This document shows, piece after piece, positions 1-10,611 of a stretch of 64,000 nucleotides of DNA (within the stretch, counting starts at the first letter, position 1; every line of letters starts with the position of its first letter). The notes beneath the pieces were generated by a model. It was not told the DNA's origin. It saw only the letters and a program-made list of their open reading frames with translations, and made no database searches. Made by a program: the position numbers and the translations under genes. Origin of the DNA: Sitta carolinensis (lineage: Eukaryota; Chordata; Aves; Passeriformes; Sittidae); the NCBI GenBank assembly GCA_032173965.1, contig CM063284.1, forward strand, positions 117,030,410-117,094,409, read 5' to 3'.

Positions 1-510
1 AATTCTTCAAAAATCTTCAAAGCATTTAATAAAATCACTGCAACAGACCTCCCACTGTATCCTGCTGGGGCTCCTGAAAAAAATAATTAATCTCAAGCCT
101 ACTTACTTCAACATTGTTCACTCACTGAATAAATGTGTGGGAAAAAAGACCTTCCTGAAATAATTACCTAGTTCACAGATTATAGTTCTGACTGAGAAAA
201 GTACTTAGCCAGAATTGAGATGCCAGGCCATTTTTGTTACCGTTTTCCTCGTGTAGATTTTCCAAAATGAAGAGTTAATCTCATAAGCTGATGCCCAGGA
301 GATGTATTATTACTCCTGGTATTATTTTAATTTTTGTAGTGATATTTAGGTGTGAAAATCAGGATTCCACTTTGCTAAGTGCAAAATAATGAAGAGACCA
401 GCTCTTTCTTTACAGGGCATACATCATAAGTCCAGCAAATTAATGAGCATCTGAGTTCTATTTTGAAAAAAGAAATATTAAAAAAAAAAGTTTAAAATTT
501 TTAAAATTAT
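1..510. other. Non-coding AT-rich DNA
   Basis: No open frame of interest, no RNA gene and no recognisable repeat. It is AT-rich and ends in an A-run and AT-rich stretch (about 480-510) directly beside the 3' end of the CR1 element at 511. Confidence 0.6.
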
Positions 511-1250
511 AGCATCATAGAATGGTCTGGGCTGGAAGAGACCTTAAAGATCATCTAGTTCTGATGCTTCTGCCATGGGTAAGGCCACCTTCCACATGAC
601 CAGATTTTGCTCAAATCTACATCCATTTTGGCTTTGAACCTTTCAAGGGATGGGGCATCCAGAACTTCAGGCAACCTGTTCCAGTGCTTCACCACCTGCT
701 GGGTAAAGAATTTCTTCCTGGTATCTAGTTTAAACTCACCCTCTTTCAGTCTGAGGCCATTTCCCCTTGTCCTGTAAACATTTTTTTTTTACATTCTCTT
801 GTAAAATGTCCCTCTCCAGCAGGAGAGGTACCATTTAGGTACCAAAAGGCTGCAGTAGGGTTTCCCTGGAAGTCTCTCTTCTCCAGGCTGAACAACCTCC
901 AACTCTCTCAGGCTGGCTTCAGAGCAGACTTCTAGCCCTTTTATCATTTTTGTGGCTCTCCTCTGGACTTGCTCCATCAGGTCCATGTCCTTATTGTAGG
1001 GGCTCCAAAGCTGGATGCAACGTTCCAGGTGGGGTCTCATGAGAGTGGAGTAGAGAGGGAGAATCCACTCCCCTGACCTGCTGGCCATGCTTCTTGTGAT
1101 GCAGCCCAGCATTCAGCTGGCCTTCTGGACCACAAGTATACAGTGCCAGATCATGTTTAGCTTCTCATCTACTGACATCCCAAGTCCTTCTCCTCCAGGC
1201 TGTTTTCAATCCATTCTCTGCCCAGCCTGTACCTGTACCTGTGGTGCTGT
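511..1250 (-). mobile_element. CR1 LINE fragment, 5'-truncated, minus orientation
   Basis: Read on the plus strand this is the reverse complement of the 3' part of a CR1 non-LTR retrotransposon. The 3' tail starts near 511 with CATCATAGAATGGTCTGG and continues through hallmark phrases such as GGGATGGGGCATCCAGAAC (about 650), TTCTCCAGGCTGAACAACC (about 880) and a match to the CR1 motif around GATGCAGCCCAGCATTC (about 1100). Homology fades near 1250, so the copy is a 5'-truncated insertion of roughly 740 bp, the usual state of CR1 in birds. It carries the C-terminal end of the ORF2 reverse transcriptase (separate entry). Divergence from the remembered consensus is substantial, which points to an old, inactive copy. 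The family call is firm; subfamily and exact 5' end are not resolved. Confidence 0.92.
789..1112 (-). pseudogene. CR1 ORF2 reverse-transcriptase C-terminal remnant
   Basis: This is a 107-codon open stretch inside the CR1 copy, read right to left. Its first 70 or so residues match the end of CR1 ORF2: LGCITRS, then PLYSTLMRPHLERC, then the strongly conserved VQRRATKMIKGLE and LRELE. In intact ORF2 this part lies just after the reverse-transcriptase palm and fingers. After LRELE (about 897-902 on the plus strand) the reading leaves the family frame, because the DNA has one extra base relative to the usual CR1 sequence. The remaining 35 or so residues are out-of-frame translation of CR1 DNA. The methionine at 1112 is internal to ORF2 and not a true start. 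There is no endonuclease domain and no catalytic reverse-transcriptase motif here, so this is a dead fragment with no expected product. Confidence 0.88.
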
Positions 1251-4200
1251 ATTTAGACTGTTTCCCTAATTTTGAAATACACAAATTTTCCATATTTTTT
1301 TCAAAATTTTTTTAAGCATAGTTCAGTTGTCTCTTGCAAATTCACAGCAGAATCGTGTGATTTGGGAAGGGCTAAACGTATATGAAAAGGATTATTCGTG
1401 GCCTTAGTGATTCCTTCATTGACAATGAAGACAGCATGATGAGAAATAGCAACATTTCTACTGTGGCTGGACAAATTGTGGTCCAGATCATGGCCAAGCT
1501 TGTTCATCTGCAGGAAGGGAAGCAGAGCAGTCTCAACAGCATGGTTTCATTCCGAGTCTGTGCCAGTGAACAAGATCTGCAAAAAAGTGGGAAACAGGCA
1601 GATTCTTGGCTTTGTGATTGTCACTGTATCGCATAAGAAACTCCCTGTACACTGATTTTCAGAATAAATTTGTTGTCCCATTTTGGGAGACATAACAGCA
1701 ACATCTTGCATCAGCTGCAGAAAGAAGGCACTGCTGCCCAGTCCAGCATTCCTCTCCAATCCAGGCCCAAGGACTTGGTATTTGGGAATCATTGTTCACT
1801 TCCAGTTTCTTATCATTCTCATCTGTCTTCTTGCTGTACTATCTTTCAGAAATCAAATGGAAATAAATAGACAGGTTTCTCAGTGTGCCCATGTGCCTGT
1901 TTGATACCTGCCTTGTTGGAGTTGTGATTTGATTTTGGTAAGAGCATCTGTCTCATAGAGCAGTGTCTCTGCAGTCGGGAGCTCTGTTCCACATTCTGAT
2001 TAAGGCAGCTGGAATTTTTGGTGACTTTTAATAAATTTCTCTGAGGCTTGATTTTTCTCTCATCTAAAGAACAGCAGGTAATTCTAGCTTGTTTGGGGAA
2101 GCCTGTAAAGAGGCTTAAAGTCATGGACTAGGCAGCAGTGCAGCAGAGAAGTTCAAAACCGTGGTGCAGTGTTCCCTCAGCAGCAGGGGCCATGCAGGTG
2201 AGCAGCGTGGTGTGTGGCAGTGCCCTGCTGGTGAAGCTGCGCAGCGTCCAGCGCAGGAGCTCTGGCAGTGTGGCTCTGAGTGTATTGGACAGTGTTCGTG
2301 TGCTGAGGCACCGGCAGGCTCCGTGGCTGAGGGTAATTCTTGTTTTAATGGCCTTAGCTGTTCTGAATACAAATTGGACTACAATATGAAAAACATTTAA
2401 TTTGGAAATATTTATTTTAGGCAAGCGAGCTGTGAAAATATAAATCTCTTGATAAACTTTCCCTGCTGTATCGACATTGATGGTACACGAGGCAGTTTCT
2501 TGCTGTGCTCTTTCTTTAAGGGAAACCAGAAAATCCCAGGAAATACTGTTTCTCTTTAAAGCACAGCTCTAATGATCATGTTACAACTTTATATCTGACA
2601 GGATCAACTTTGTGTTTGCAAATGTTTCATTCCACTTGCTAAATAAGTTGTAGCTGTAAGTCATTTGAAATTGAACAATAGTTTTGTAGCAACATACTAT
2701 AAATTAACTGTTAATTCAGAAGATAATTTTTGAATGCTGAAATTTCAAAACAATTAACTTAATAATGATTTTTATATTGGTTCCATCCTCAATACATAAA
2801 CTGCTCATTACGTCTTCATGTTGTCTATTGATCCATCTTTTATACCAGTTTATTCCATTCTGCTTACCAATTGCACCCAGGAGCCTGAATTTATTGGAAC
2901 AGTTAAATGACATTTAATGCACTGTAGCTGGGAAACAGATCAACAGTAGACAAACCTATTATTATACTAATGGAGTTTTTTTGAATTACATTTCACTAAG
3001 CTCAATGTTATCTTCCATGTTATTCTCAAACCCATTGACAGGTGGGATAGTTTAATATCTTCTGAGCTGTGTACAGTTTTGGTCTGTTTGCTTAATGAAC
3101 CCATAGTTTCAGGCATTGTTTTCTGTTATTTTTAAAGAAGCTTAAATGTTTTAAACTGTCATGAGCAAAACAAGCAAGCAGCAAAATTGTTCTGGACTAG
3201 AGGCAGTTTTCCGTTCAGAAATTTTAGAAAGCAGGAGTGCACTGCCCCAGTTTCTGAAAAAAATCAGAATAAAATTATTTGGAAAAATCTTCCTAGAAAC
3301 ATAAATCAGTACTAACATAAATAAGGATAGCTCATCTAATTTCTGTGGAATTATGCAGTTAAAAATTGAATCCTGTCTGTGGATTGAAAGTTATACCATT
3401 TTTGAGAATAGGGAAAACCTCATTCCAGAGGGACCTGCTCTGTCTTTGCTGAGAAGCAACAAATGCCAAAATGTAATTATTAAATAGAAACATTGAATCT
3501 CTAATACTCCTGACTAAAATCACTGATAATTACTTTTGACTAGGACTTCACTTAAGTTTAAAGGTATTTAAACCCCATTCCACCAAACCTTTTCCAGTTC
3601 AAGGAATTCCTCTTCTTATGAAATTCATCTGGCAGTCGCATTGGAGAGCACACTGGAGGGTGTAAGGTGCAGTTCATGCCTCGCCACCCTTCTCTTGTAG
3701 ATAAACAAATGTAGATGACTAGCTGTCCAGTTAATAAGCAGGCAGAAGATGCCAGTCAGCAGAAAATGACGAAAATCACTTTCTCTGCAGTTGAGTAACA
3801 TCTCTCATGTTTGCTGGGCAAATGAGCAATGAAACACTTAGTTAGGTTTGGCTTTTTAGTTATAGGAAGAGATAATGGCTCACCTTATTCTTTGTACTAT
3901 TTAAAAGAAGTCAAATCTCCCTGTGAATAAGGGAGTTTTACCTACAAACATAGTAAATACAGTATTAGCAGTATTGGCTACCTTCTTGCTGTTCCACGGG
4001 AAACAGTCATACAATCAAGCTCTGCTGCTGAGGCCCAACATACTATGCAGTTAATAAAATCCATTGCAGAGGTGACAAAACCTCCCCTGAGAGCCGAGCT
4101 ATCCATGCAATCCTCGTGCTTTTCCTTTGTAACAGAGCTTTTCATTCTTTTGCACAATGCATTCACAGAATGGGTTTGAATCCCCCTCCCTTGCATAGCA

Positions 4201-5430
4201 GCAGGCTCTTGGCTCCTAACTGATGCTGGAGTGGGGAGGCTGCTGAACAAAGGAATTCCAAGAGCTTTTCATTTTCATGATCCGGTGGCACAGTTATTCA
4301 GCTCCTCTTTTCTTGATGAACTGGGTTTGTCAACAAAAGAGAGGTTATCTCATCAGCCGCAGCCTATGTGGCACTGTCTTCTTACATCCTTTGTCACAGA
4401 GCCTGAAAAGAATCTATTACCAGAGTCAACAGTTGTCTTGTATTGCCAGTGAGTCCTTCAGCAGCCTGTTTGGAGCGAGGCTGGAGAGTCACCTCCCCTC
4501 TGTCCCCCGGGCTTCATTCACGAGGGACATTCTGCAGCGGTGTCAAGTGAAAACACCAAGCGTGTTAGAAAGCAGATCGGAGACCTTGCTTAGGATTCAT
4601 CAATGAGCTGAGTGAGACAGCAGAGCTTGATTTGCATCTTTCTGAAAATTGAATAAACTTAGCCCATGGATCATGTGCTGTTGTGGGATAGGATGCACCT
4701 GTCAAGAGTATTTAATCTTTTCAAAAATCTCTGTGGGCTTTACTTCTGAAATTGTTTCCTTTCCCATCACATACTTTTCACTGAAATGACACAGCTACAC
4801 TCACAGTAATAACTGTCCTGAAGGCATTTCACAAGTTCTTTAATATCTGAGGTCTCAGTATGAATTGTCCTGGACCTTTTAAGAATTTACTCCTATGGCA
4901 CACAGAAATGACCAAAGGAGATTTACAGTCATTCTTTGCAAGCATCGAGAAAGCCAGTCTTTGGATAAGCTATCCCAAATTAGCATTATTGTGAATTTGG
5001 TGGATATTAGTAATGTAATTACCTTTCCCACAATCACCTATGCTAATTTAGGTGTATAAACCTACTTTTTCTTCTCTGAAGGAGACCTAGTTTTCATGTA
5101 TGTGGATATGTTTTAGGTTTGTACTCTAGATACGTTTGCCATTACTTTTAGTTGAAATATCAGAAACCAATGTTGCAAGAGTATATATCTTTCCTGTGGT
5201 CTGTCACAAGCAGTCTTGCTTAATTTTAGGAATATTCAGATCTGGTTCTCTGTTTAATTCTGATGGTTTATTTGTAAGTAAGAAAATCCCTCCAAAACTT
5301 ACACAAAATCTCAGTGCAGTCCAGTAATGAAGTTCATACAAAATCAGAAGATAGGGTGAGTGGAGACATTAAATAGCCATGTCAGCCCGGTCAAATGGCA
5401 GAACGGATTTTAAAAAGGAGGATCCTCCCA
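1251..5430. other. Non-coding stretch, no gene recognised
   Basis: About 4.2 kb with only short chance open frames. An 84-codon frame at 1382-1636 (plus) has a stop just upstream in frame and no family resemblance that I recognise. A local GC-richer patch lies at about 2130-2335, and a patch with clustered CpGs at about 4460-4600. Around 4981-5060 there are TAAT-type homeodomain core sites and a small inverted repeat (CACCTA/TAGGTG at 5035-5054). None of these is enough to call a gene or an element. Confidence 0.5.
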
Positions 5431-5432
5431 GT

Positions 5433-5518
5433 GTTTTTTTTTTTTGTTTGTTTGTTTGTTTTTTGTTAGTTTTGTTTTGTTTGTTTGTTTGTTTTTTGTT
5501 TGTTCATTTGTTTGTTTT
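5433..5518. repeat. TTTG-type microsatellite / T-rich tract
   Basis: A run of T followed by imperfect TTTG units, with longer T and GTTAG interruptions. It lies just right of a 12-bp perfect palindrome, GGAGGATCCTCC (5417-5428). The open frame that reads through it encodes only a Phe/Leu/Val/Cys run and is an artefact. Confidence 0.9.
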
Positions 5519-8500
5519 CCACTGTGAATTGTTGATTTTTGTCTCTGGTATTTTTTCCAAACTAAATTTCTATGCTGTTAATGCCGCTGGGAACTATTGG
5601 TGAGTCAAGAAAATCAAAATGGCTTTTCTGTGACATTTAACATGACTTTTTAAAAAAGGAGCTACAGACTGTCTAGGAATCACTATAAACCTCTGTTAGA
5701 TGAATTATAAAATAGATTTCAGTACCAGGAACTTGGCAGGAGTTTGACCACAATTATTTCAATGCAACCTTGGTGATGGAAATAAAAATATATTTATTCA
5801 GGGGAGGACTGAATTATTTCTTATGAGTGATTTTGTGTAGAGCTTTTCTTTTTAATTAACGGTTCTCCAGCAGCATACTTATGTAACTATAAAAGTACAG
5901 AGTTCTGCCTTTGATGACAGTGCATTTCTTCCACTTGCTGTAGAGCACCTGGGGTGATTTCCCTTCCTAGTTTTTAGGAAAAAGTTTCACCAACTTTGTT
6001 ATCAACCATCATTGATTTTTGGTGGTTAAGATGCTTAGCATGAGGGCATGCTTGATACATTTAGGGACTGAGCTATTCCCATAACCCTAGATTTAGAATG
6101 CCTCCCTGGCCTGAGGGAGAGCAAGATAAACGACACCTCCTGGCTGTTGGGCAGATGCTGGAGTCAGCATTCTTCTCTCACGTGAGCACAAAATGCTTAT
6201 GTTTGTATTTGCATAGAGTGCCACTTATTAATGGTGAGTATGGTAATTTCCCACTGTTACTTGATTAATTGCCTGAGCACCAGGGCTATTCTGAGGACTT
6301 TGTAGATAACTCTTGTATATTCCCTGATTGACATATCTGATAAATTCAGTAATTAAACTGTATGGTGCTATCTGTGCAATCTATTAATTTTATTGTCCCA
6401 TTTGCTTATCTGTCTCCCTCAAAGCCCTGAGTGTGGATGAGAGGACTGCTGAGTGTTCAATAAGGTGACATTTATGTGTCTGTCTATGAAGTTTACTAAA
6501 TTTCCATCCTTTCACTGCCACCTTTACTCACTCATCTCAATCACAAACCAGTCCATTACATTTGAGAAAAAGCAAATTCACACTCCCAAATGACACTCTT
6601 TCTGCTATAAATATATCCCTCTCTGCAGTTTACGTTGTTTTCCTTTCTGCCCTCATATTGAAATGATATTTAGATGTTATATTTGAGAAAGCAAGTGATT
6701 TCGTCAAGTCTTTCTACCTTTTTGTCCTAATCACTTTCAAACATAGGTGGGCCAGTCAGTTTATGATAGACACAATTTACTTGAATTACAAATACAGAAA
6801 AGTCATATGACTCATTTTCATCTTTATTCTGCAGTGCTACCTTCCTAAAGCCAAGAGCAGCCTGGAGTGTGTTCTAAAATAATAGATGTCTTCATGGAAG
6901 CTTCTCTAATTGATTTGTTAGAGAAAGAATTCTGTTCCAAATTTATGGCCTGTAAAAAATCCTAATTTATCAGAAAAAAGGAACTTTTTTTTTCTTTGTT
7001 TTTTGTTTTTTGTTGTTGTTACTCATTCACATCTGAAAGTGGTCATAGGAATATTTTTATTAATATTTTATTAATAAAGACCTGCCTGAGGAATAAATAC
7101 TCAAGAGTAAGGCAAGTCGCCAAGTAACTCAGAAAAAAATAACAGGCAGTGGCAGGGCAGTTGAATGTGAATTGTTTATTTCTATTGTCCTCTTTTATTT
7201 TCATTGTAATTTTACACTTCTTGAAACAAATGTTCAAATTTGGAAGAAACTGTTCTGTAGATTTCTGTATCTGATGTAGATACTAACCTACTTCAAAACT
7301 GTCATGCTTTTGATTCTATTATTATTTTGTTTATAAACTGCTTAACCAGGCTAGCTTCACTGGTTTTACCTCTTCTTTATGGTAATTATTTTTTCCAAGT
7401 CCAGCTTTGCAAGACTCAGTGTAACATCATGTCATATCTCTTGCAAAACAGCCGTTGTTTGAACTTGTCTTATGCTGAAGTCCAGGACTTTTTTGCTGTC
7501 TCTTTTTCCAGCTGTGCAGTCAATGGAATGCTGAAACAGGTGAACAGCCATCATTTTGGCATAGCTCTACTCTACAAGAAAGTGAAGGAATTGGATGAGA
7601 GTTGTGAAAATGCTGGGAGCAGCAGTGGAACCACCCTCGTGGGCTGCAGTCTCCTCCAGGGCCCCTAATTGAGAACCTTGTGAAGAACAAAAAGCCACCA
7701 GGCTCTGTCACTGCTGAGTTGTGTCACTTGTATTAAAGCCCATCAGGGATAGAGTGTTCAGGGCATGGACCACACTGCTCAATAGGAGTTTAAAAACAAT
7801 GGTGACACTGACTTCTGATGGGTTAAGGCATAACATGGGTAAAGGTTGTGTGAATCCAATCAAAATTTCAAAGGCTGAGAGAAGATACTTGAAAAACTAC
7901 TTCAGTAATAGAAGCTCCATAATTTGTGGTGGCTGTGCAGAGGTTTGCTGTTAGCACCTCCCCCCAAACAGGTTGTGTTTGCTTGGAAAAATTAACGATT
8001 TGTGTGGGTGCAACAGAGGAGAAATGCATGAGACAGCTGTAGCAAAACTGCATGGATGCACAATGTGTAGTATAGCCCTCCTCAACTAGTCTAAGTGGAA
8101 GATTGCAATGTAAAATAACTTTCAAACCTAAATAAACTCTAGCACATACTCTGATATTAATATCATGCAGAACTTTCTGAAGTTCATGAAGTATATTGTT
8201 GGAACTAATTAATATGCTGCTTTTTTAATAGTCAAAAGGCCTCAAGTTAGTAGTTTGATAATTAGGCTGTGTTTCATAGTTAGATACAAATTGCAGATAA
8301 TTAGAAATGCTGAGATGCCATGTGGGTTAAATGGGCACCATTATTTGAGCTATTTAAAGCATTTTAGTGGTAGCTGATAAAGTGCAAAGTAAGCTGGACA
8401 GAGAGATTCTTCTTTTCCATAATACGTTAAATCTGTAGGCATAAATAGAGTTACATTTTCTTACTGCAGTTAAAAGAGACTGAAACTCTCCATAAGTTTC

Positions 8501-9323
8501 TACAGCAAATAATCAACTACTGCTGTCAGCAGCATCTCCTCATGGCAAGGTGTGTTAGGCTTTTCAGGAATGAGCTGTCCTTTTGTACTTTGTTCTGGGG
8601 TGAAAGAGAAAGGCAGTTTTTAACAATACTACACGATGTAGAATTGATTTCCAGAAGTCCCAGTGTCTTAATTTTAATAAGTTTAAATTGAACTGCTTTT
8701 ATGTTCTGCTGCCTACTTTCCATTCCATCTTCTGCTGGCAAAAGGTATTCAGTGTTGCCTGAGGGTTGTGTCCAGGAGTGCTTTATAATACAGTCAAATA
8801 CAGGCTATGGGATGGACCTGCTCTTCAGTAAAAACAAAGTTACACAAATTATAAAATGTATCAACAAAAAATTTCAAAACAATTTGTGTGCTGCCTTTTC
8901 CAGACAAGTTTTTGAAAATTTGGACACTCATGCCCTGCAAATGAAACTTTTTCAGTAACTCAAGTAAAAGAAGCCTTTATAAATGAAAGTACTAGGGATA
9001 ACCTGGTATTTTGGAGAATGTTGAGAAAAGATTTTTCTGCCAGCAGCTCCAACTACTCCACCTAACAGCTGTTTCTAGCAAATTTTCCTTAGTGCTACCT
9101 TGTCTTCAGTGCTTAGAATGTAACACATTTTTCCAAAAGGGCTATGTTCCAAGTCAATATTGCAAGGGGAAAGGATAACAAATTCTCATTTGTTGTGACA
9201 AATGGTATTTTTACCATTTTTGAGGAGAAATGAAAACTGATGCTGAGCTGTTCTGAAAACACTAGCCTGCTGAGGAAAGGGATCCAGCCCTTGGGATATC
9301 ATGATACAGAAGAAAAGAAAAAT
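5519..9323. other. Non-coding stretch with an enhancer-like block
   Basis: No gene recognised. A 113-codon frame at 7327-7668 (plus) has no recognisable domain. At 6178-6185 there is a TCACGTGA palindromic E-box, followed at 6207-6214 by a perfect ATTTGCAT octamer and at about 6262-6400 by several ATTAAT/TAATTA-like sites, a composition often seen in conserved regulatory DNA. A short T/G-rich tract lies at about 6985-7020. Confidence 0.45.
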
Positions 9324-9421
9324 TGTTTCTAGTATCAAATTGTACAATATTTAGAAGCAGGTCCCCTTTGGGTAGGTTTTTAATTTAAATTGCTGCATGG
9401 GAGCCTTTCCTCGCTAGGGAA
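9324..9421 (+). repeat. Left arm of a 98-bp inverted repeat
   Basis: This segment is nearly the reverse complement of 10513-10611. The core 9364-9400 (37 bp, containing GGTAGGTTTTTAATTTAAAT) is identical to the complement of 10535-10571. Outside the core the arms keep aligning with scattered mismatches and one single-base indel, out to TGTTTC on the left and a GAAA-type end on the right. Similarity stops on both sides. Between the arms lie about 1.1 kb that include a CR1 insertion. The arms may be terminal inverted repeats of an old DNA transposon, two opposite copies of one short repeat, or an inverted duplication. I do not recognise the family. Confidence 0.85.
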
Positions 9422-9670
9422 ATAGTTCTTGTGTAGGCTGTGCTTGAGCAGAATACATTCCCCCTAGGACCTTTTTGGTTCATGTAATGAGGAGAAGCTC
9501 TTACTGGCTAGTGAGAAGTATGAGACAAAGGGAATGAAAAAGTCCTAGTCCTGATTTGAGTACCTTTTACACTTGTAGAGGGCACTTAACAAAAAAGTTA
9601 AGTGTTATTTGAACCTAGACTAAAAGATGTGTGTGATTTGTATACTCAGAGTCAAGTATATGGACTATAT
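9422..9670. other. Spacer between inverted-repeat arm and CR1
   Basis: About 250 bp of unrecognised DNA. It does not appear to pair with the matching spacer on the other side (10381-10512). No open frame or known repeat seen. Confidence 0.4.
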
Positions 9671-10380
9671 TATCGTTGAATGGGTCAGATTGGAAAGGAC
9701 CACAGTGGGTCATCTGGTCCAGCCTCCCTGCTCAGGCAGGGATATCCTAGAGAACATGGAACAGGATTGCATCAGGGTAGTTCTTGAATATCTCCAGTGA
9801 GGGAGACTCCACAACCTCTCTGGGCAGTCTGTTCCAGTGCACAGTCATCTGCAAGGTAAAGAAGTTCTTCCTCATGTTCAGGTGCAGCTTCCTGTGAATC
9901 TGTTTCTTCCACTGCCTCTTCTTCTATTGGTTGGCACTATCAAAAAGAGCCTGGCTCCAACCTCTTGACACCCACTGTTGGATATTTATACACATTAATG
10001 TGGTGCCCTCTCAGTCACCTCTTTTTGAAGCTGAACAGGCCTAGCTCCATCAGTTTTTCCTTTTAAGAGAGATTTTACACACCTTCGACCAACTCAGTAG
10101 CTCTCTGCTGGACCTGCTCCAGAGCTGCATGTCTCTCTTGTCCTGAGGAGCCCAGAACTGCACACAGCACCCCAGACGTGGCCTCACCAGGGCTGAGGAG
10201 AGGGGCAGGATCCCCTCCCTCGACCTGCTGGCAATGCCCTTCCTAATGCAGCCCAGGACACCTTTGGCCTTCTTGGCCCCCAGGGCACTGCTGGCTCATG
10301 GGCAGATGTGCCACCAGGACCCCCAGGTCCCTCTCTGCAGCAGTGCTGCTTTTATCTTGTGACAGGTGTGTACTGGTTGA
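9671..10380 (-). mobile_element. CR1 LINE fragment, minus orientation
   Basis: A second 5'-truncated CR1 in the same orientation as the first. The 3' end starts near 9671 (TGGGTCAGATTGGAAAGGACC, CATCTGGTCCAGCC) and runs through CTCCACAACCTCTCTGGGC, CTGTTCCAGTGC and AAAGAAGTTCTTCCTCATGT. A good match follows from about 10100 (GACCTGCTCCAGAG, CAGAACTGCACACAGC, GACCTGCTGGCAATGCCCTTCC, CCCAGGTCCCTCTCTGCAG). Homology ends near 10380. Wording differs from the copy at 511-1250, so it belongs to another CR1 subfamily. The ORF2 frame is interrupted and gives no long open stretch. The copy sits between the two inverted arms at 9324-9421 and 10513-10611. Confidence 0.9.
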
Positions 10381-10512
10381 CATCACACTTAAAAGATACT
10401 GAGAAGATGAACTATTAACTTTCTTAACAAGCTTTGTTTAACTGTGAGTAAAATAAAACCCCTTTTTTTTAATCCTTGAGAAATTCCAGAAAGAAACAAA
10501 TTCTTGCCCTCG

Positions 10513-10611
10513 TTTTCTGTGCATAGGAGAGGCTCCATGCAGCAATTTAAATTAAAAACCTACCCAAAGGGCACCTGCTTCTAAATACTGTACACTTTTA
10601 TACTGGAAACA
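10513..10611 (-). repeat. Right arm of the inverted repeat
   Basis: This is the reverse-complement partner of 9324-9421, with a perfect 37-bp core at 10535-10571. Single-base differences and one one-base gap lie outside the core. Together the arms could form a stem of about 98 bp with a loop of about 1.1 kb in single-stranded DNA or RNA. Confidence 0.85.

Noticed and set aside
1382..1636. 84-codon frame beside the first CR1, with AATAAA about 27 bp downstream
   Set aside because: Composition looked protein-like at first, but I recognise no family, the minus strand is also partly open, and the signal is too short.
5379..5603. Plus-strand frame through the TTTG tract
   Set aside because: Low-complexity translation.
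7327..7668. 113-codon plus-strand open frame
   Set aside because: No recognisable protein family and no splice or promoter context.
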